Shown: one piece after another, positions 42,115 to 53,929 of the stretch
Numbering within the stretch: the stretch's first letter is position 1
Layout: every line of letters starts with the position of its first letter
Assembly: GCA_015179045.1 (NCBI GenBank)
Contig: WHUZ01000061.1
Location: 62,001-126,000, forward strand
DNA: 64,000 nucleotides
Reading direction: 5' to 3'
Source of the DNA: Kalaharituber pfeilii
Taxonomy: Eukaryota > Ascomycota > Pezizomycetes > Pezizales > Pezizaceae
Notes under the pieces: model-generated
What the model was told of the DNA's origin: nothing
Database searches by the model: none
Seen by the model: the letters and a program-made list of their open reading frames with translations, nothing else
Made by a program: the position numbers and the translations under genes

Positions 42115-42402
42115 TAAATTCATCCCGTCATGTTTGCTGGTATAGGTAGTAGAGGAAGGTGCCAAGATGCCCAGCACTGCGGCGATATCCACTAGGAGAG
42201 TTGTAGAAAGTCTATCAGCCACATACGATGAAAAACGAGACAGGCCATTATGCATTCTAAGTGATATTAAGGACAGTCAGGACAGTCCAAATGGACCATT
42301 CCTAGAGACCCACAATCTCACTTCCAGTTTTTCCAGAAGTAAAGCACGAAACCGGCTTGTACCTGCTCGAAAATTTCCCAGTCTACCTTAGGTTTGCCTA
42401 AA

Positions 42403-42438
42403 TTTTTTTTTTTTTTTTTATATCATTAATCGCTTGCC
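42403..42438 (-). mobile_element. Micro-LINE tail (family A), 36 bp
   Basis: Poly(T), ATATCATTAATCGCTTGCC, TSD TTGCCTAAA (42394-42402, 42439-42447). Confidence 0.85.
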
Positions 42439-42939
42439 TTGCCTAAAGTGCCTCTACTTTTGGCCCCTTCGGCAACATCGCGTTGCGACAATCATCAACC
42501 CCACACCAGGAAGATCGTCTTCTACTTACGACACTGTGCCTTATAAACGAGACTGATCTATAGTGTTTTTCATTTTCAATATGCTCTGTCTTCTCGCCAT
42601 GCAAGTTAAAACGATGGTCGCAAGGAATTGAAGCGGCTAGTCGCCTGGATAGAAGAAAGGCAAGAACTGCTCAAAGGCAATAAAGCAGACTGGGACGATG
42701 AGGCTACCAGAATGAGCGTTAGTCAGTACGCCTTCGAGCTTACTGGTTGACACTACCAGAATTACCTCTCCTCTCATGTCAAATTCACTAGCAAATAGTC
42801 AGCTACCAACAGGCCTCCTCAGTGGCAACTTGGAAAGTATGGTGCAACATGCTCATGCGCTGGAATAACAGAACGTATTTGTTGATGTAAAGAATACAAC
42901 CTAAGTATGGCAGCATTTCATAGGTATTACTGAGCCCTT

Positions 42940-43880
42940 TCTCCAGCACGAGATGCAGCAGAATAAACTGAATCTAACATATGGCAGGCCTATCTCGAAG
43001 GCGCGAGATATGCTCATTCTATAGGTATGAAATCACCCTTTCCACGGTGGAGATGGACTCATCTACAGGTATGACTGGACTCTTTCCGCAGTGCAAGATG
43101 CAGCAGAATGGGCGAAATCCAACGTGCTGCAAGCTCCTCTTGATGACATGAAATGGGCTCATCTACAGGTATGAAATAACCCTTTCCACAGCACAAGATG
43201 AACTCATCTACAGGTATGACTGGACCCTTTCTGCAGTGCGAGATGCAGCACAATGGGCCAAATCCAACGTGCTGCAGGCTCCTCTCGACGATACGAAATG
43301 GGCTCATATATAGGTATTAAATGACTCTTTCCACGGCGTAAGATGGGCTCATCTACAGACATGACTAGATGCTTTTAGTATCGCGAGATGCAGCAGAATG
43401 GACTGAATCTGACATGCTGCAGGCTTCTCTCTATGGTGCGAGATGGGCTTAATCTACAGGTACGAAATGACCCATTCCATGGCATGAGATGAGGTAGAAT
43501 GAGCTCTATTAATAGGTATGGCAGGTCCCTCTTGACGGCACGAGAAGTGGCAAAATGGGCTTAATCTATAGGTATAGCAGGACCTTTTCTGCATTGCAAG
43601 ACGCACCAGAATGAATTGCATGTGACAGCAATTACAGGTCCCACTTCACAGCGCAAGATGCAGCAGAATAAGCCGAATTCTACAACTATGACAGGGCCCT
43701 TTCACAGCGCCGTGAGATGCAGAATGAGCTGAACTCTATAGGTATGGCAGGGCGCTTTCGCGGTGCGAAATGATGCAGAATGAGCTGAATTCTACAGGTA
43801 TGCTAGAGCCCTTTCGAGGTACGAGATGATGCAGAATGAGCTGAATTCTACCAGTTTGATAGAGCCCTTTCAACTGACGT
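42940..43880 (+). repeat. 60-bp minisatellite, diverged array
   Basis: About 15 diverged units (GAGATGCAGCAGAATGAGCT, TCTACAGGTATG, CCCTTTCCACGG-like) of the family seen in the giant palindrome, here in a single orientation without the mirror arm. Frames across it are not genes. Confidence 0.8.
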
Positions 43881-44680
43881 ACCCAGCTTCGATAGAGCTA
43901 GACTTAGCTTTTGCCTGTTGCTTCTCCCAGAAAGAATTTGCCTCAGCACTCTGACCATTCCCCTCTACACTTGCTTTCTAACTCAGCTACAATCTATATT
44001 CTACATGCATCTGCCTCCACCTTTGCCTTAGTCTCCTCCTTGATCTTCTCAATCTTGTTGCTCGGTTATGTAAGATCTCCATCTGTTCAGCCAAGTACTC
44101 AGGATTCAAACCTTTGAGTTGGACTTTGGCACGGGTGCTTGGATCCAGAGTAAAATCCATAGTGGATACAAATTTGTATATTACTGATATGACGAACAGG
44201 GTCTGAGTTTAGATGTATAGGTTATGAGAATGATTGAGGTGGGGCAGGGGGTCCGAATTTTATTGGGTTGATGTTCTGTTGTGGTGTGGGCCCTGAGATG
44301 AGATTAGGCCCTGGGTACCTTGCTTTCTACAAACATACCTTAAAATCCATGGGCCGACGCCTGACGCATCGATGCGGTGTGCCAAGCGATTAGCTGCGTC
44401 TACGAAAAATTACTATGGTGTGCCCGGTATGATAGACAAAAGTTACGGCCCAAAAAAACGGGAACTAGTCAAGACCTTCGCTGCGCTCGGAGAGTGCCCT
44501 AGGGGCGTGGTATTGTGGGAGGGATCAACGAAAGTTCTGAGGAGGGGGACAAGAACACACAATAGTAAAAGGACTAGAGATAACCACGAGGCATAAGACG
44601 AAGACCGGTTCACTGTAACTTAAAGAGGACTATGAAACACTGAAAGACTGACAGCATAACAACCTAGTTATACTGTGACC
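43881..44680. other. No recognisable gene
   Basis: Only short frames; nothing assigned. Confidence 0.45.
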
Positions 44681-44925
44681 ACCCTTGGCGATGATGATGA
44701 TGATGATAGAAGGCCTCCTTCTCTCCCTCCTTATATACCCCTCACCCTCTGGTCCCCTCTCCCCCTTGTGGTAGTCACCTCTCCCCGGTCCCTCAATACC
44801 CCCTTCCCTCTTGAGTAGTCTCCTCCAGGCCGTCATGGTCCCCCCTTCCCTCTTGGGTAGTCTTATCCAAGCCTTCATAGTTCCTCCTTCCCTCTTGCGT
44901 AACCCTCCCCAGGCCGTCACCTACC
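44681..44925. repeat. 54-bp minisatellite
   Basis: About three imperfect units around CCTTCCCTCTTGNGTAGTCT and CCAGGCCGTCATGGT (44790-44920), preceded by (GAT)n at 44690-44707. The apparent minus-strand protein (REGGTMTAW repeats) is a period effect. Confidence 0.7.
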
Positions 44926-44949
44926 ATTGCATCATCAAGCGCCAAGATT

Positions 44950-45617
44950 CCCACAGTATGACACTAGTAAAAGGACAAATATAGTTTATAAATAATTTAA
45001 TAGATTGCTACTAAAAAATTCATAATAAAAAAAATATACTTAAAGTAAAGGTTATTTTCTTTACTTAAATAATAGTTTTTATTTACTAATTCATTATTAT
45101 TTAATACAAAACTAATTTCTTCCCTTTATTTTGATCATAATTTAAGTATTCAAGTTGATGTTAAATTTACTTTGCAGATCCTAACCATATTGTTTTTCCA
45201 CTTAGACTTAGTGGATTGAAATTACGGAATGCAACGTTACATAACGCTTAAACTGATAACCAGTAATGTAGTCAAGATTTAACCATCCCAATATACCCGC
45301 AACCAGTTCCTTGCGTTAAATTCGCAAAATGCCCAATCGTGACATCACAAAGGGGTAACTATCGTATTGCCAGATGTCGGTGCCACAGCATACAGTTGCA
45401 CCAGAGCAATTGTTTTAAATATTCTGGGCATGAAGCTTGGGGCAGAAGAATGTTCGTAGCCTGGCATCCGTGGCTTAATTATGATTGATTGCAGTACTAC
45501 CGTTGTCGTCCTGGTCTGCTGCAATTGAGACTGAACGCGACGAACAAGACCATACTCGATATATGGCGTTATGAGCTTGGGGCGTGCTGCACCTAATTCA
45601 ACGCACTGGGTCTTCAG
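44950..45617. other. AT-rich then unassigned sequence
   Basis: 44970-45170 is AT-rich; the remainder has no ORF of note. Confidence 0.45.
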
Positions 45618-45630
45618 CCCGGAGGTCGTT

Positions 45631-45693
45631 TTTTTTTTTTTTTTTTTTTTTTTTCACGTGACCCCGCGTGTAGCTGTTCGCCATGGCAGGGCA
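45631..45693 (-). mobile_element. Micro-LINE tail (family B), 63 bp
   Basis: Poly(T), TCACGTGACCCCGCGTGTAG, CTGTTCGCCATGGCAGGGCA. TSD CCCGGAGGTCGTT (45618-45630, 45694-45706). Confidence 0.9.
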
Positions 45694-46095
45694 CCCGGAG
45701 GTCGTTGGGCAAAAGAGGAAGTCAAGGCAGTATCACGTAGTGAGTACAAGAGATCAATGAGTGTAAGCAGGGGTTGTTCGATCGTATATGAAGTACAGGC
45801 ACAAATATTAAGAGGGTATAACTGTAGAAAGGTTGTAGGTAACGAAAATAAACACGAATGGGAGGATGAATGAATGATGACAGGAAAGATAAAAGACGAA
45901 GACTATGTACAACGGACACTCTTCGTATGCCAGTTGCTGCTAGACTTGTCATCTCTGGCATCTCCCATGCCCTCGGACTTAATCTGATCGTGTGTGTGTT
46001 ATCGAGCTACAACCTATGTAGCCATATAACCTACGTGACGGTCGTGACCTACGGGGTTCGCGCCCGCATCAGCCCGGTGATAGTGACTTAGGCGC

Positions 46096-46154
46096 TCACC
46101 ATAGCCTACCAGGCGGCAGGTGAGTAATGATATTAAAAAAAAAAAAAAAAAAAA
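46096..46154 (+). mobile_element. Micro-LINE tail (family A), 59 bp
   Basis: TCACCATAGCCTACCAGGCG, GCAGGTGAGTAATGATATT, poly(A). TSD GACTTAGGCGC (46085-46095, 46155-46165). Both strands of the outer stem are changed together (CTCAC/GTGAG instead of CTCGC/GCGAG). Confidence 0.9.
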
Positions 46155-46165
46155 GACTTAGGCGC

Positions 46166-49100
46166 GCCTCCTACTACGGTGTCGTTCGTAGACATCCAGT
46201 TCATTCATCGTATCAGGAGATCAATCAGCTAATCCGATCTAGAAAAACACGTTTTCGCAGAGTTCAGGTGATGCTGGCTCGTGTAATAACTGGATGAAAG
46301 ATGCTGAAACTCCCGTTTGGACAAAGCTAGTATGCGCTGAATATGTAGCAGTAACTTGAATTGACATATGGATTACGTGTATGTGCCTGGAAGTTATTAG
46401 CCGCAAGGGTGCTAAAGCACACACTTAGAGATCATACCTCGTGGAAGATACCTTAGTAGCATGACCCTCACGGGTGCTTCTTGCACAGGTGTCGTGATAG
46501 ATACTGGAGGCTCTTATTCGCGGAATTTGATGATGTACATGGCGCCCCCACTGTAGCGACGGCATGGGAAAAGTCTGCTGGCTTTACTCCCCTGTACCGG
46601 ACCATATCTCCGCGCTTACGTAGAATCTTCCGTTCCGCCAGTCCGTAGCAATGAAGGTCAATCTAGTAACTAGGGTCTAGCTAAGGTGCCACACACATAC
46701 GCAAGGATGCTTACGAGCAGGTGCATAGTTCGGATAAGAGAATCGACCGCTGTTGGAATTAGGCTATGTACACCCGAGTTGCCATCGGCCACGATACAGA
46801 CTGACGTTTCTATGATTTCATGCTTTACCGTCTGAATCCGCTCCTATGCGCTACATACCGCATCAAATTGTCAAGTTGGGTATGAAAGTATTTCCTGAGT
46901 TCCTCATGTATAAATAGCTAGGGCCGTTTTGGATGCTTGTTCAATAATATTCTGCAAGAATCCGTAAATTGTATCCCACCGCATTAGCTCGTAATATGTG
47001 GTTTAACAGCAGCTGCCTTTCAAGCTTCATGCAAGATAATGCAGAATCCGAACTGCAAACCTGCCTGATGGCAAATCATTTTTCAAGCTCCCTGCTTCCG
47101 AGCGGGGCGCAGAAGATAACCGCCGAGAATGGCAACACAAGTGATCAATAACGGCAAACTTGATAGGTCTCAAAAAATTACATTGTTTTACTGATCTACC
47201 GGGATAGCGGGTTCAACTACTGGGAATTACTCAGTAGTTCCAGTCTTTCCTCTGTTATCTCTACAACCTTCCCCTAAGGTTTTATATGAATTTCAACACA
47301 AATTTTACTAGGGTACATTTCCACTACAAGCAGGAGGTAGTTTCGCTAAGCACTTTGACGTGAGTAAATAATGAATCTAGAAAACTTTTTGTTATGCAGG
47401 ATTTACACATTAAATGCAGAAATTATGAGTTAGTAAACAAGCTGTCAATCTCACCACGAAAGACAACATAAGCTCTCAAGCACCAAGAGGGTGTACTAGG
47501 TCTTAAGAAACAGTAGTAAAGTTCTGCCGGCAAGTACTAGGTAGCAGTCAGGTATCAATGTATCTAAAAAGCGAAAGAGTAACGAAGACTAAACTCTCGG
47601 AGTAAAAATTCTTCGCTGGAGGCATTACTAGATAGTACATATGCAAGCAGGATACGTACAAATGATGCAAATGTGAATTTAAATATCCTCTATATGGTAT
47701 AGTTATTATAAACTATGCTACTTCAGCAGTAGTGTACTCTAACTAACGTTTTGTAATTCATTGTTTATTGTTGAAATAGAGTGAGTATTTTGAAAGAGGC
47801 GGGGGGGGTACCCTCTTTCAAAGAATTGTTGCGAACGCTCTACCAAACAATAAAACAGGGATACGGACCAGGGTTTGAATTACACGTAAATCCTTAGGGG
47901 AAGGCACCCAATGGTTTCGCATGACTGTCGATTATTATGGTTACACGAATCGCATGAAAACGACAACGCACTTCTTTCCCTTACCTGGCGCTTTTGAGTT
48001 ACATTACACTAACCTTTTCTTGAATTACCAAACATGCAGTCGTGAAGAAAAACCGAGACTGTGGTTTATGGTTGGGTGCTCTGAATCAGTTCTTTGACAT
48101 CAATATGTCTTTGCGCGGCGCATGGGCCCCTTAGCTTTCCACTAGCATCGCCCCATGAAGTTTTGTTTTATTGCAAAGAGGTAGCGACGTCTGATTTTAA
48201 TTACATGATCCCAAACAATGCATGCGACACATACGTTCTACTCTCTGGATATAAATTCTTACCCCACTCACAGGATACAGTGGCATGTTGCGACTTCCCA
48301 TCTTCGGTTTTATGCACAGACTACATTAGCCAATCATCTCAACCTCAAATTGACCCGGATTCTTTTGTGGATCAAAGACCATTGGATAAGATTATTAGAC
48401 AAGAAAAAATCCCAGTCCCGTTGAAAATGTCCCCTCATTCCCTTCCTATTTTTGTACAGAATTGACATTATGTAAAGATTGTATGGGTTCTAGATATACT
48501 TCAGACCAATTCACAGAACATCCTATCCTACCTTTCCCTTATATGTATAAAAAATCTAGTGGTGGGAGAAGCGCAAGCTCTCGTGGACTCACAGCATGAC
48601 AAAACGTGACGAGCTGTCCTCGGGGGTAAGGGTAAGTCTTCAGAAGCGCATACAATGTGACAGGGATAGTTGCTAGGATAGAGTTGACCTGTTGGTTATG
48701 TAATACTTGTTATTCTACACGTATTTTCTGTAGTTTCCTACACGCTTCACAGTGTAACACGCTTTAATTCTTTGTTTTTCAACCAACTTACAGAACTCCA
48801 TTTCCCTGTCACAGCCTCGAATCACCTGCTGAAGCCTGCATACAATATCAAAATGAAAAGTTCAGTCATGAGATTCACAATCGAGAAACTACTCAAGGTC
48901 AGCATGTCAGAATTATTATTGTACGCGATGAATGCACAAACAAGGTGGAAAACCTCAGGAAGAGTGGGATAAAATAACAAAAGAACAGGTCCTATCATTA
49001 GTTAGAAGTGCGCCAGATTAGCTTTGCTATTATGGCTGTTGGGTGACAATTATGCAACAATTTATTGACTTGTATGCAGTTAAAATTACGTGTGTCGTAT

Positions 49101-49557
49101 TTTTGTGTGTAGACTTTTCGACAAAAAGTCAACCTACTTCACTTTTGACCCCCGGTCAGGTGGCGCACATTCTGCATGCATAGCACTTCTGAGTATTCTC
49201 CCCTACCCCCGAGTACAGTTTGCAGAAGACTATGGTAGCCGCACCCGCCCCCCATGTTCCAGCAAAAGTATCCACATGCGGGCAATTTCGTTGAAAGCGA
49301 AGAAACCGCCTCCCTGTTGCACATCGCCTTGAAAATGGCTGCGGCACGTACCCTAGTATTCGGTGCCAATTCCGGACAAAGCTAGCCTGTCGGGTGGGGC
49401 TGGCCACCTCAAACTGTCGCCAGGGCCATTGAGGAGTGCAGAGGGATCGTAGATCGGCAAAAGAGCGTAAACTTAAATAAAGTGCTGGTCCGCGATGTGG
49501 AAGCACAAACTCAAACAATCAACACGGGTATTAAATCGACCTCTTTGAATTGAAGAC
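46166..49557. other. Long stretch without an assignable gene
   Basis: Balanced composition with scattered frames up to 123 codons (48094-48465 plus, no ATG at its start; 49156-49518 minus). None shows a domain, signal peptide or consistent splicing. An 11-bp-stem palindrome lies at 47787-47823. The final part is the 5' region of the methyltransferase gene. Confidence 0.45.
47787..47823. other. Hairpin with G-run loop
   Basis: TTTTGAAAGAGG, then a G run and GTA, then CCCTCTTTCAAAG: an 11-12 bp inverted repeat. May be a collapsed foldback element end. Confidence 0.5.
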
Positions 49558-51046
49558 ATGCCGGAATCAAGCGCCGCAGCGGCTGAGCCCCAGTTCGATT
49601 TTACGCAACACGGTGAACTACCATTAAGCGTTAGCACCGAACCAATCAATGTCCAGGTTGATGTAAGTCCGGAAATTGCAGCAGCACCGGAATCGTCATT
49701 TTCAAACTAATTGGAGGAGTGGACTAACGCAGGAAAATAGGAAGCGGAAACGTCGGATGGCGACCTTGTTGAATCAGGGTTGGGCACGTAAGTGCTACTT
49801 TTCATAGGCGATGTTCCTATGTTAAAGCCCGCGGCTGCTGACACCTGGTAGTTCCCAAAGCAGTTCGACAACATCTATAGCCTCCAGTGTATTCAGTTTC
49901 ACCTACGCAAATGGGCGTCGCTATCACTCCGATCGGTTTTCCAAAGCGGAGTATTTCCTACCAAACGACGAAATGGAGCAGGATCGCCTGGATATCTATC
50001 ACCACATCTTTCTCTCACTATTGGGTGGAAAGCTATATACAGCACCGCTAGATAAGCCGCAAAATGTGTTAGATGTTGGCACCGGCACTGGCATATGGGC
50101 TATTGATTTCGCGGAGTAAGCTTCCAAAAATTGTTGATCTAGTGCTCTGGTTTTGTTCTTGCCGTTAACGAAATGCTGGCCTCCAGTCAGCACCCTGAGT
50201 CCCAGGTTCTGGGAAATGATCTCAGTCCTATCCAGCCCAAGTGGTAAGCCTTTCCGTCACCAGGTCCCTGCAACAGTGAATTTCACTAACCACCAAAGCC
50301 AGGGTGCCACCAAACCTTAAATTTGAGGTCGATGATATGGAAGAGGACTGGACTTATCATGATGATTTCTTCGACTATATCCATATCCGCTCACTTAGTG
50401 GGTCCTTCCGTAGCTGGGATGCTATCTTGGCTCAAGCATACAGGTTTGTCCACCCTAATCGCATCTGTCTCACATATTATCTAATATTCCGGTCCGAAAC
50501 AGAAAAACAAAGCCAGGAGGTTACATTGAGTTCCAGGATTATGGATGTGAATTGTTCCTTGCAGACGGAACACGGCTCGGACAGAGTCCAGACGAACCTC
50601 CGACCGGGCAATACCTGTACTACATCGGTATGGCTGCCGAAAAGCAAGGACGGCCAATGGCGGGGATAGCAAGAGGCATGAGAGAGAGGTTGGAAAAGGC
50701 AGGATTCGTGGATGTGAAAGAGCATGTCGCCATCTGGCCACTGGGACCCTGGCCAAAAGACAAACGGCTCAAAGAAATCGGCAAATGGGCCAAAGTAGGG
50801 GCAAGGGATAGCATGTTACCATTTGCTCTCCATCTTCTGACCAAAGAAGGATGGACCTACGATGAGATCAAAGCGTTTTCAGCCAAGGTCATCGCCGACA
50901 CCGATGCTGGAAAGTACTACTGCCATGGGTATGTATGCTGATGAATTTTCAATTTTTTTTGACGCATCAAGAGTTAACCCATTGACTTCAGTTGGTTTGT
51001 CCACGGTAGAAAGCCTGAGAAGAAAAGAAAGCCAGGAAAAGATTAA
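49558..51046 (+). CDS. LaeA-like SAM-dependent methyltransferase, seven exons
   Basis: Exons 49558-49662, 49741-49787, 49864-50115, 50187-50243, 50303-50443, 50503-50928 and 50992-51046 total 1083 nt (360 residues). Introns of 59-78 nt have GTAAGT, GTAAGC, GTTTGT or GTATGT donors and CTAAC/CTGAC/TTAAC branch sites; all phases join. The class I methyltransferase motif I is VLDVGTGTGIWAIDFAD (about residues 119-135), preceded by ANGRRYHSDR and FLPNDEMEQDRLDIYHH and followed by LGNDLSPIQP, PNLKFEVDDMEEDW and KPGGYIEFQDYG. The protein ends FVHGRKPEKKRKPGKD, with a basic tail. This is the layout of LaeA/TAM-type fungal methyltransferases, which often act in secondary metabolism or its regulation. 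The substrate cannot be told. It is the best-preserved host gene here; no other pathway genes lie nearby. Confidence 0.9.
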
Positions 51047-52087
51047 TTGACAAACGAAAGGAGTGCTCGCCTACAGGCGTGTTGTAACTGGTATTACAAT
51101 CATCGGATAGTACATACCACCACTTGTGTTATCGCACGATGTAATATGTCTGTTGTTCAGGGATGTGCTAGGCATTGTGGCGTCTGGTTGCTTAATTGTT
51201 CATGGGGAATCTTTTTCTGTTTACCGCCTTTATTGAATCCTCGAATGTTTTGCCATTATTAGACCGGCGATACAGTATTTTTAGTAAATCAAGTCGTTCG
51301 CGATGACAAGGGATGTGTGGCTCTTTGGTCTCGATATACAAGTTGGTACAACCCTTAAGCAATGGAAATTTACCTGGAGCTTACATGATCGGTCACAACC
51401 AATTGACCCATGGCAAATGCGGCCACACTGCTGTAGACCCTCTCCTAGTTATCAGGGATCTTCTTTAGACATAATGGACTATATCGGTATTGCAAATACT
51501 GCTCAGTGGAAAATGCCTGTACCCGTTTCATGATGATTGTAATAATTGTTAAGACGAACCGGGTTACCGAATGGGGCTGACAGCCAACTACATCCGACTT
51601 AGCAACAACCTCGGTAGCAGTGACCTTTTTGTTTTTTTTTTATTATTCGCATTTCGCCCTGTGGGCTATGGCGACATTAGTTACATATGAAAATAAGAAA
51701 AGAGAAAGGAAAGAAAATAAAGATTCAGTGCATGACTTAAGATAAAGCGACTAGACGCTCACTAACATAAAGATCGTCCCAACGGATCTCTTTGCACTTG
51801 TTGAATTGGGCACGTCGCTTATGGCATTGCAATAGATACAGGAACACCAAGCGACATATATACAACTTTTTGTGAAAACGAGAAATCCTCAGTTTGAACA
51901 GAGATGAAAAACAGTATCGCCAACCTGCTTTCTCATATCATCACGACAGACCATAATCATGTTTCAATGCATATGTCAATTTTTTTTTTTTTTTTTTTAT
52001 ATCAGTACTCGCATGCCGCCCTAATGGCTATGGCGAGGTAGTTAGTGACATAGGAAATAAAAGGAAATGAAATAATTAATCAACATG
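51047..52087. other. Intergenic with eroded LINE tails
   Basis: Contains two family A ends: about 51631-51735 (ATTATTCGCATTTCGCCCTG) and about 51981-52050 (ATATCAGTACTCGCATGCCG), both minus orientation, without convincing TSDs. Otherwise nothing recognised. Confidence 0.55.
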
Positions 52088-52089
52088 TA

Positions 52090-53712
52090 CAGTCACTGGT
52101 CAAAAGTCTTGGTGACGCCACTTTTCTTGACACCTTAAAATGCAACTTCAAATGCTCATATCTCCATGATCCACAGCTCAATTACAGAAGTTGCACCTGC
52201 AATTTTTTTTTTTTTTTTTTTTTTTTTTATTCACGTAACCCCGCATACAGGCTACCAGCCTATGGCAGGGACCCATATACCCGGGCCAGGTTTGAGACTA
52301 ACTACGGAATCTACATACACCCTTGAGCACCCAGTGCCCTCCGTCCTCCGGTCCCCGGCTACCCCAGATCGAGGCAGGCAAACCAGTACTCGACCGGGTC
52401 ACCTTCCAAGCCTTCTTGCTTCCATCCTTTCTCCTCTAGGTCCTTCCAGGACTGCCAGGTGACATGTTCCCCATTTTTGTTCTTCCTCTGGGGCCGCTCC
52501 AGTTCTGTGCATCTGAACACCACATGCTCAGCACTCCATGCCTCACCACATGTGCATTGTACCTTCTCGCCACTGACCATCCTCCTCCACATAGCTCCGC
52601 CTTTTCCAGTCCGCAGCCAAGTGTAATTTGTGAGTGCTCTCCTGCCCCACTTTACGAATTTGCCCTTCCCAAACCCTGCACGCTCCCTCTCCTCTTTTCT
52701 TTTTCGAACTAACTCTTGACGCAGCCCACCCTCAGTGGCCTGCCCATCATACCTCATGCCCTTGGCCCCCTCTTTGGCTAACTCATCCGCCTTCTCATTG
52801 CCTTCTATCCCCACGTGGGCTTTGACCCATGCCAGCTTCACTGCATCCGCCTTCCTTAGCCTCCGCCGCCTCTCTGCAATCAGCTCTATCACCCGCGCTA
52901 GGTCTGCGGTTCTTGCCTTGCCAGTTTTTCCTGCTTTCTGGACTGCACTGATAGCTGCCTGAGAATCTGCGAGTAGTAGTACTTTTGCACTGCCATCAAC
53001 TGCTTCGTGTCTATAGTCTTGCATATCACATGCAGCAATCATGAGAATAGTAGTAGTAAATTATATGGACCAATGAATCAGGAGCAAATTCTAGCATTTA
53101 TACCTAAATTCTCTCTGCATAATAGTGTAGTTCTATACAAGGAGAATATTTTTGGGGCTGGTAAATTTTGCTATGAAAATACATACTGGGTCCATCTTAT
53201 TTCATATTTTTGATATTTTTTATGTTGTGTTGCAGGTTCTGTGTGGAGCTATTTATTTCCAGACACCGATGTTTGACCCTAAAATGACAATTTTGTATGG
53301 GAATTTGGCAATCTTGGCGTTCTTTGAAGTTTGCGATTTATCTCGGCTGCCACATGACCCCAACATCTGTTCTACATCTGGAACGATGAAGTTTCAGGTA
53401 GTATCTATCATAGAAAAAATCCTGTTTGTCTATCTAGTTGTGGTGCTAAAGATACATCACATTCTAAAAATTCACAGTTTTTGTATGGAATATCTAGTAT
53501 TCAAAAACTTTTTGTAGATATTACACTGCAATCAGTGTGCTATAAGTACGTCCTATGCTGTAGCATAAACCATACTACTTACACTATCACCAGTTCAAGT
53601 TGTAGGTTAATTGGGTCACTTCTCGTGGAGGTATCTCAGTTTTTGTTCAAATGGACATTGTCGCCGCTTGGCGCTCAGATCCCTTTCACCAAGGCTTTTG
53701 ACCGGTGACTGT
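52090..53712. mobile_element. Mariner-type non-autonomous element, copy 2 (1.6 kb with LINE)
   Basis: TIRs CAGTCACTGGTCAAAAGTCT and inverse of CAGTCACCGGTCAAAAGCCT, TA on both sides (52088-52089, 53713-53714). Same sequence as copy 1 in the opposite direction, with an extra internal block of about 200 bp (about 53341-53545) and a LINE fragment inserted at 52203. No transposase gene. Confidence 0.87.
52203..53008 (-). mobile_element. LINE family 1 3' fragment, 0.8 kb
   Basis: Poly(T) then the family 1 3' end (TTCACGTAACCCCGCATACA), and on the minus strand the ORF2 C-terminus. One open frame (52359-53042) runs from the RNase H DSQAAISAV and WVKAHVGIEGNEKADELA motifs through CTCGEAW...HVVFRC, without the extra G seen in the full-length copy. 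5'-truncated inside RNase H. Compared with mariner copy 1 about 12 target bases are missing and there is no TSD. Confidence 0.9.
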
Positions 53713-53929
53713 AGCTGCCCACGGCTCTCTCTGGTGATGTGGGTGATGAAAAACCAGTCAGCATGATCGGAGGCCTTGTCCTCCTACTGCCGTCCTCTGC
53801 CCCATTCATACTGGTCCACTCTCAAGCAACGTCCTCCGAGCCTCACTTTCCCGACCTCGGTAGTCTTCTCCAAGTATACTGCATATGTCAGTAGGCTGTC
53901 ATAGTGAAGTAAAGATAAGTAGACCTCAA

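Noticed and set aside
48094..48465. 123-codon frame as a secreted protein gene
   Set aside because: No ATG at its 5' end, no domain, no splice support; composition not distinguishable from chance.
49663..49740. In-frame TAA and TAG after SSFSN and NAGK as evidence that the methyltransferase gene is a pseudogene
   Set aside because: They lie in a 78-nt intron with GTAAGT donor, GGACTAAC branch and AATAG acceptor; splicing gives an open frame.
51631..52050. TSDs for the LINE tails at 51.6 and 52.0 kb
   Set aside because: No repeat longer than expected by chance at their borders; reported only as eroded tails.
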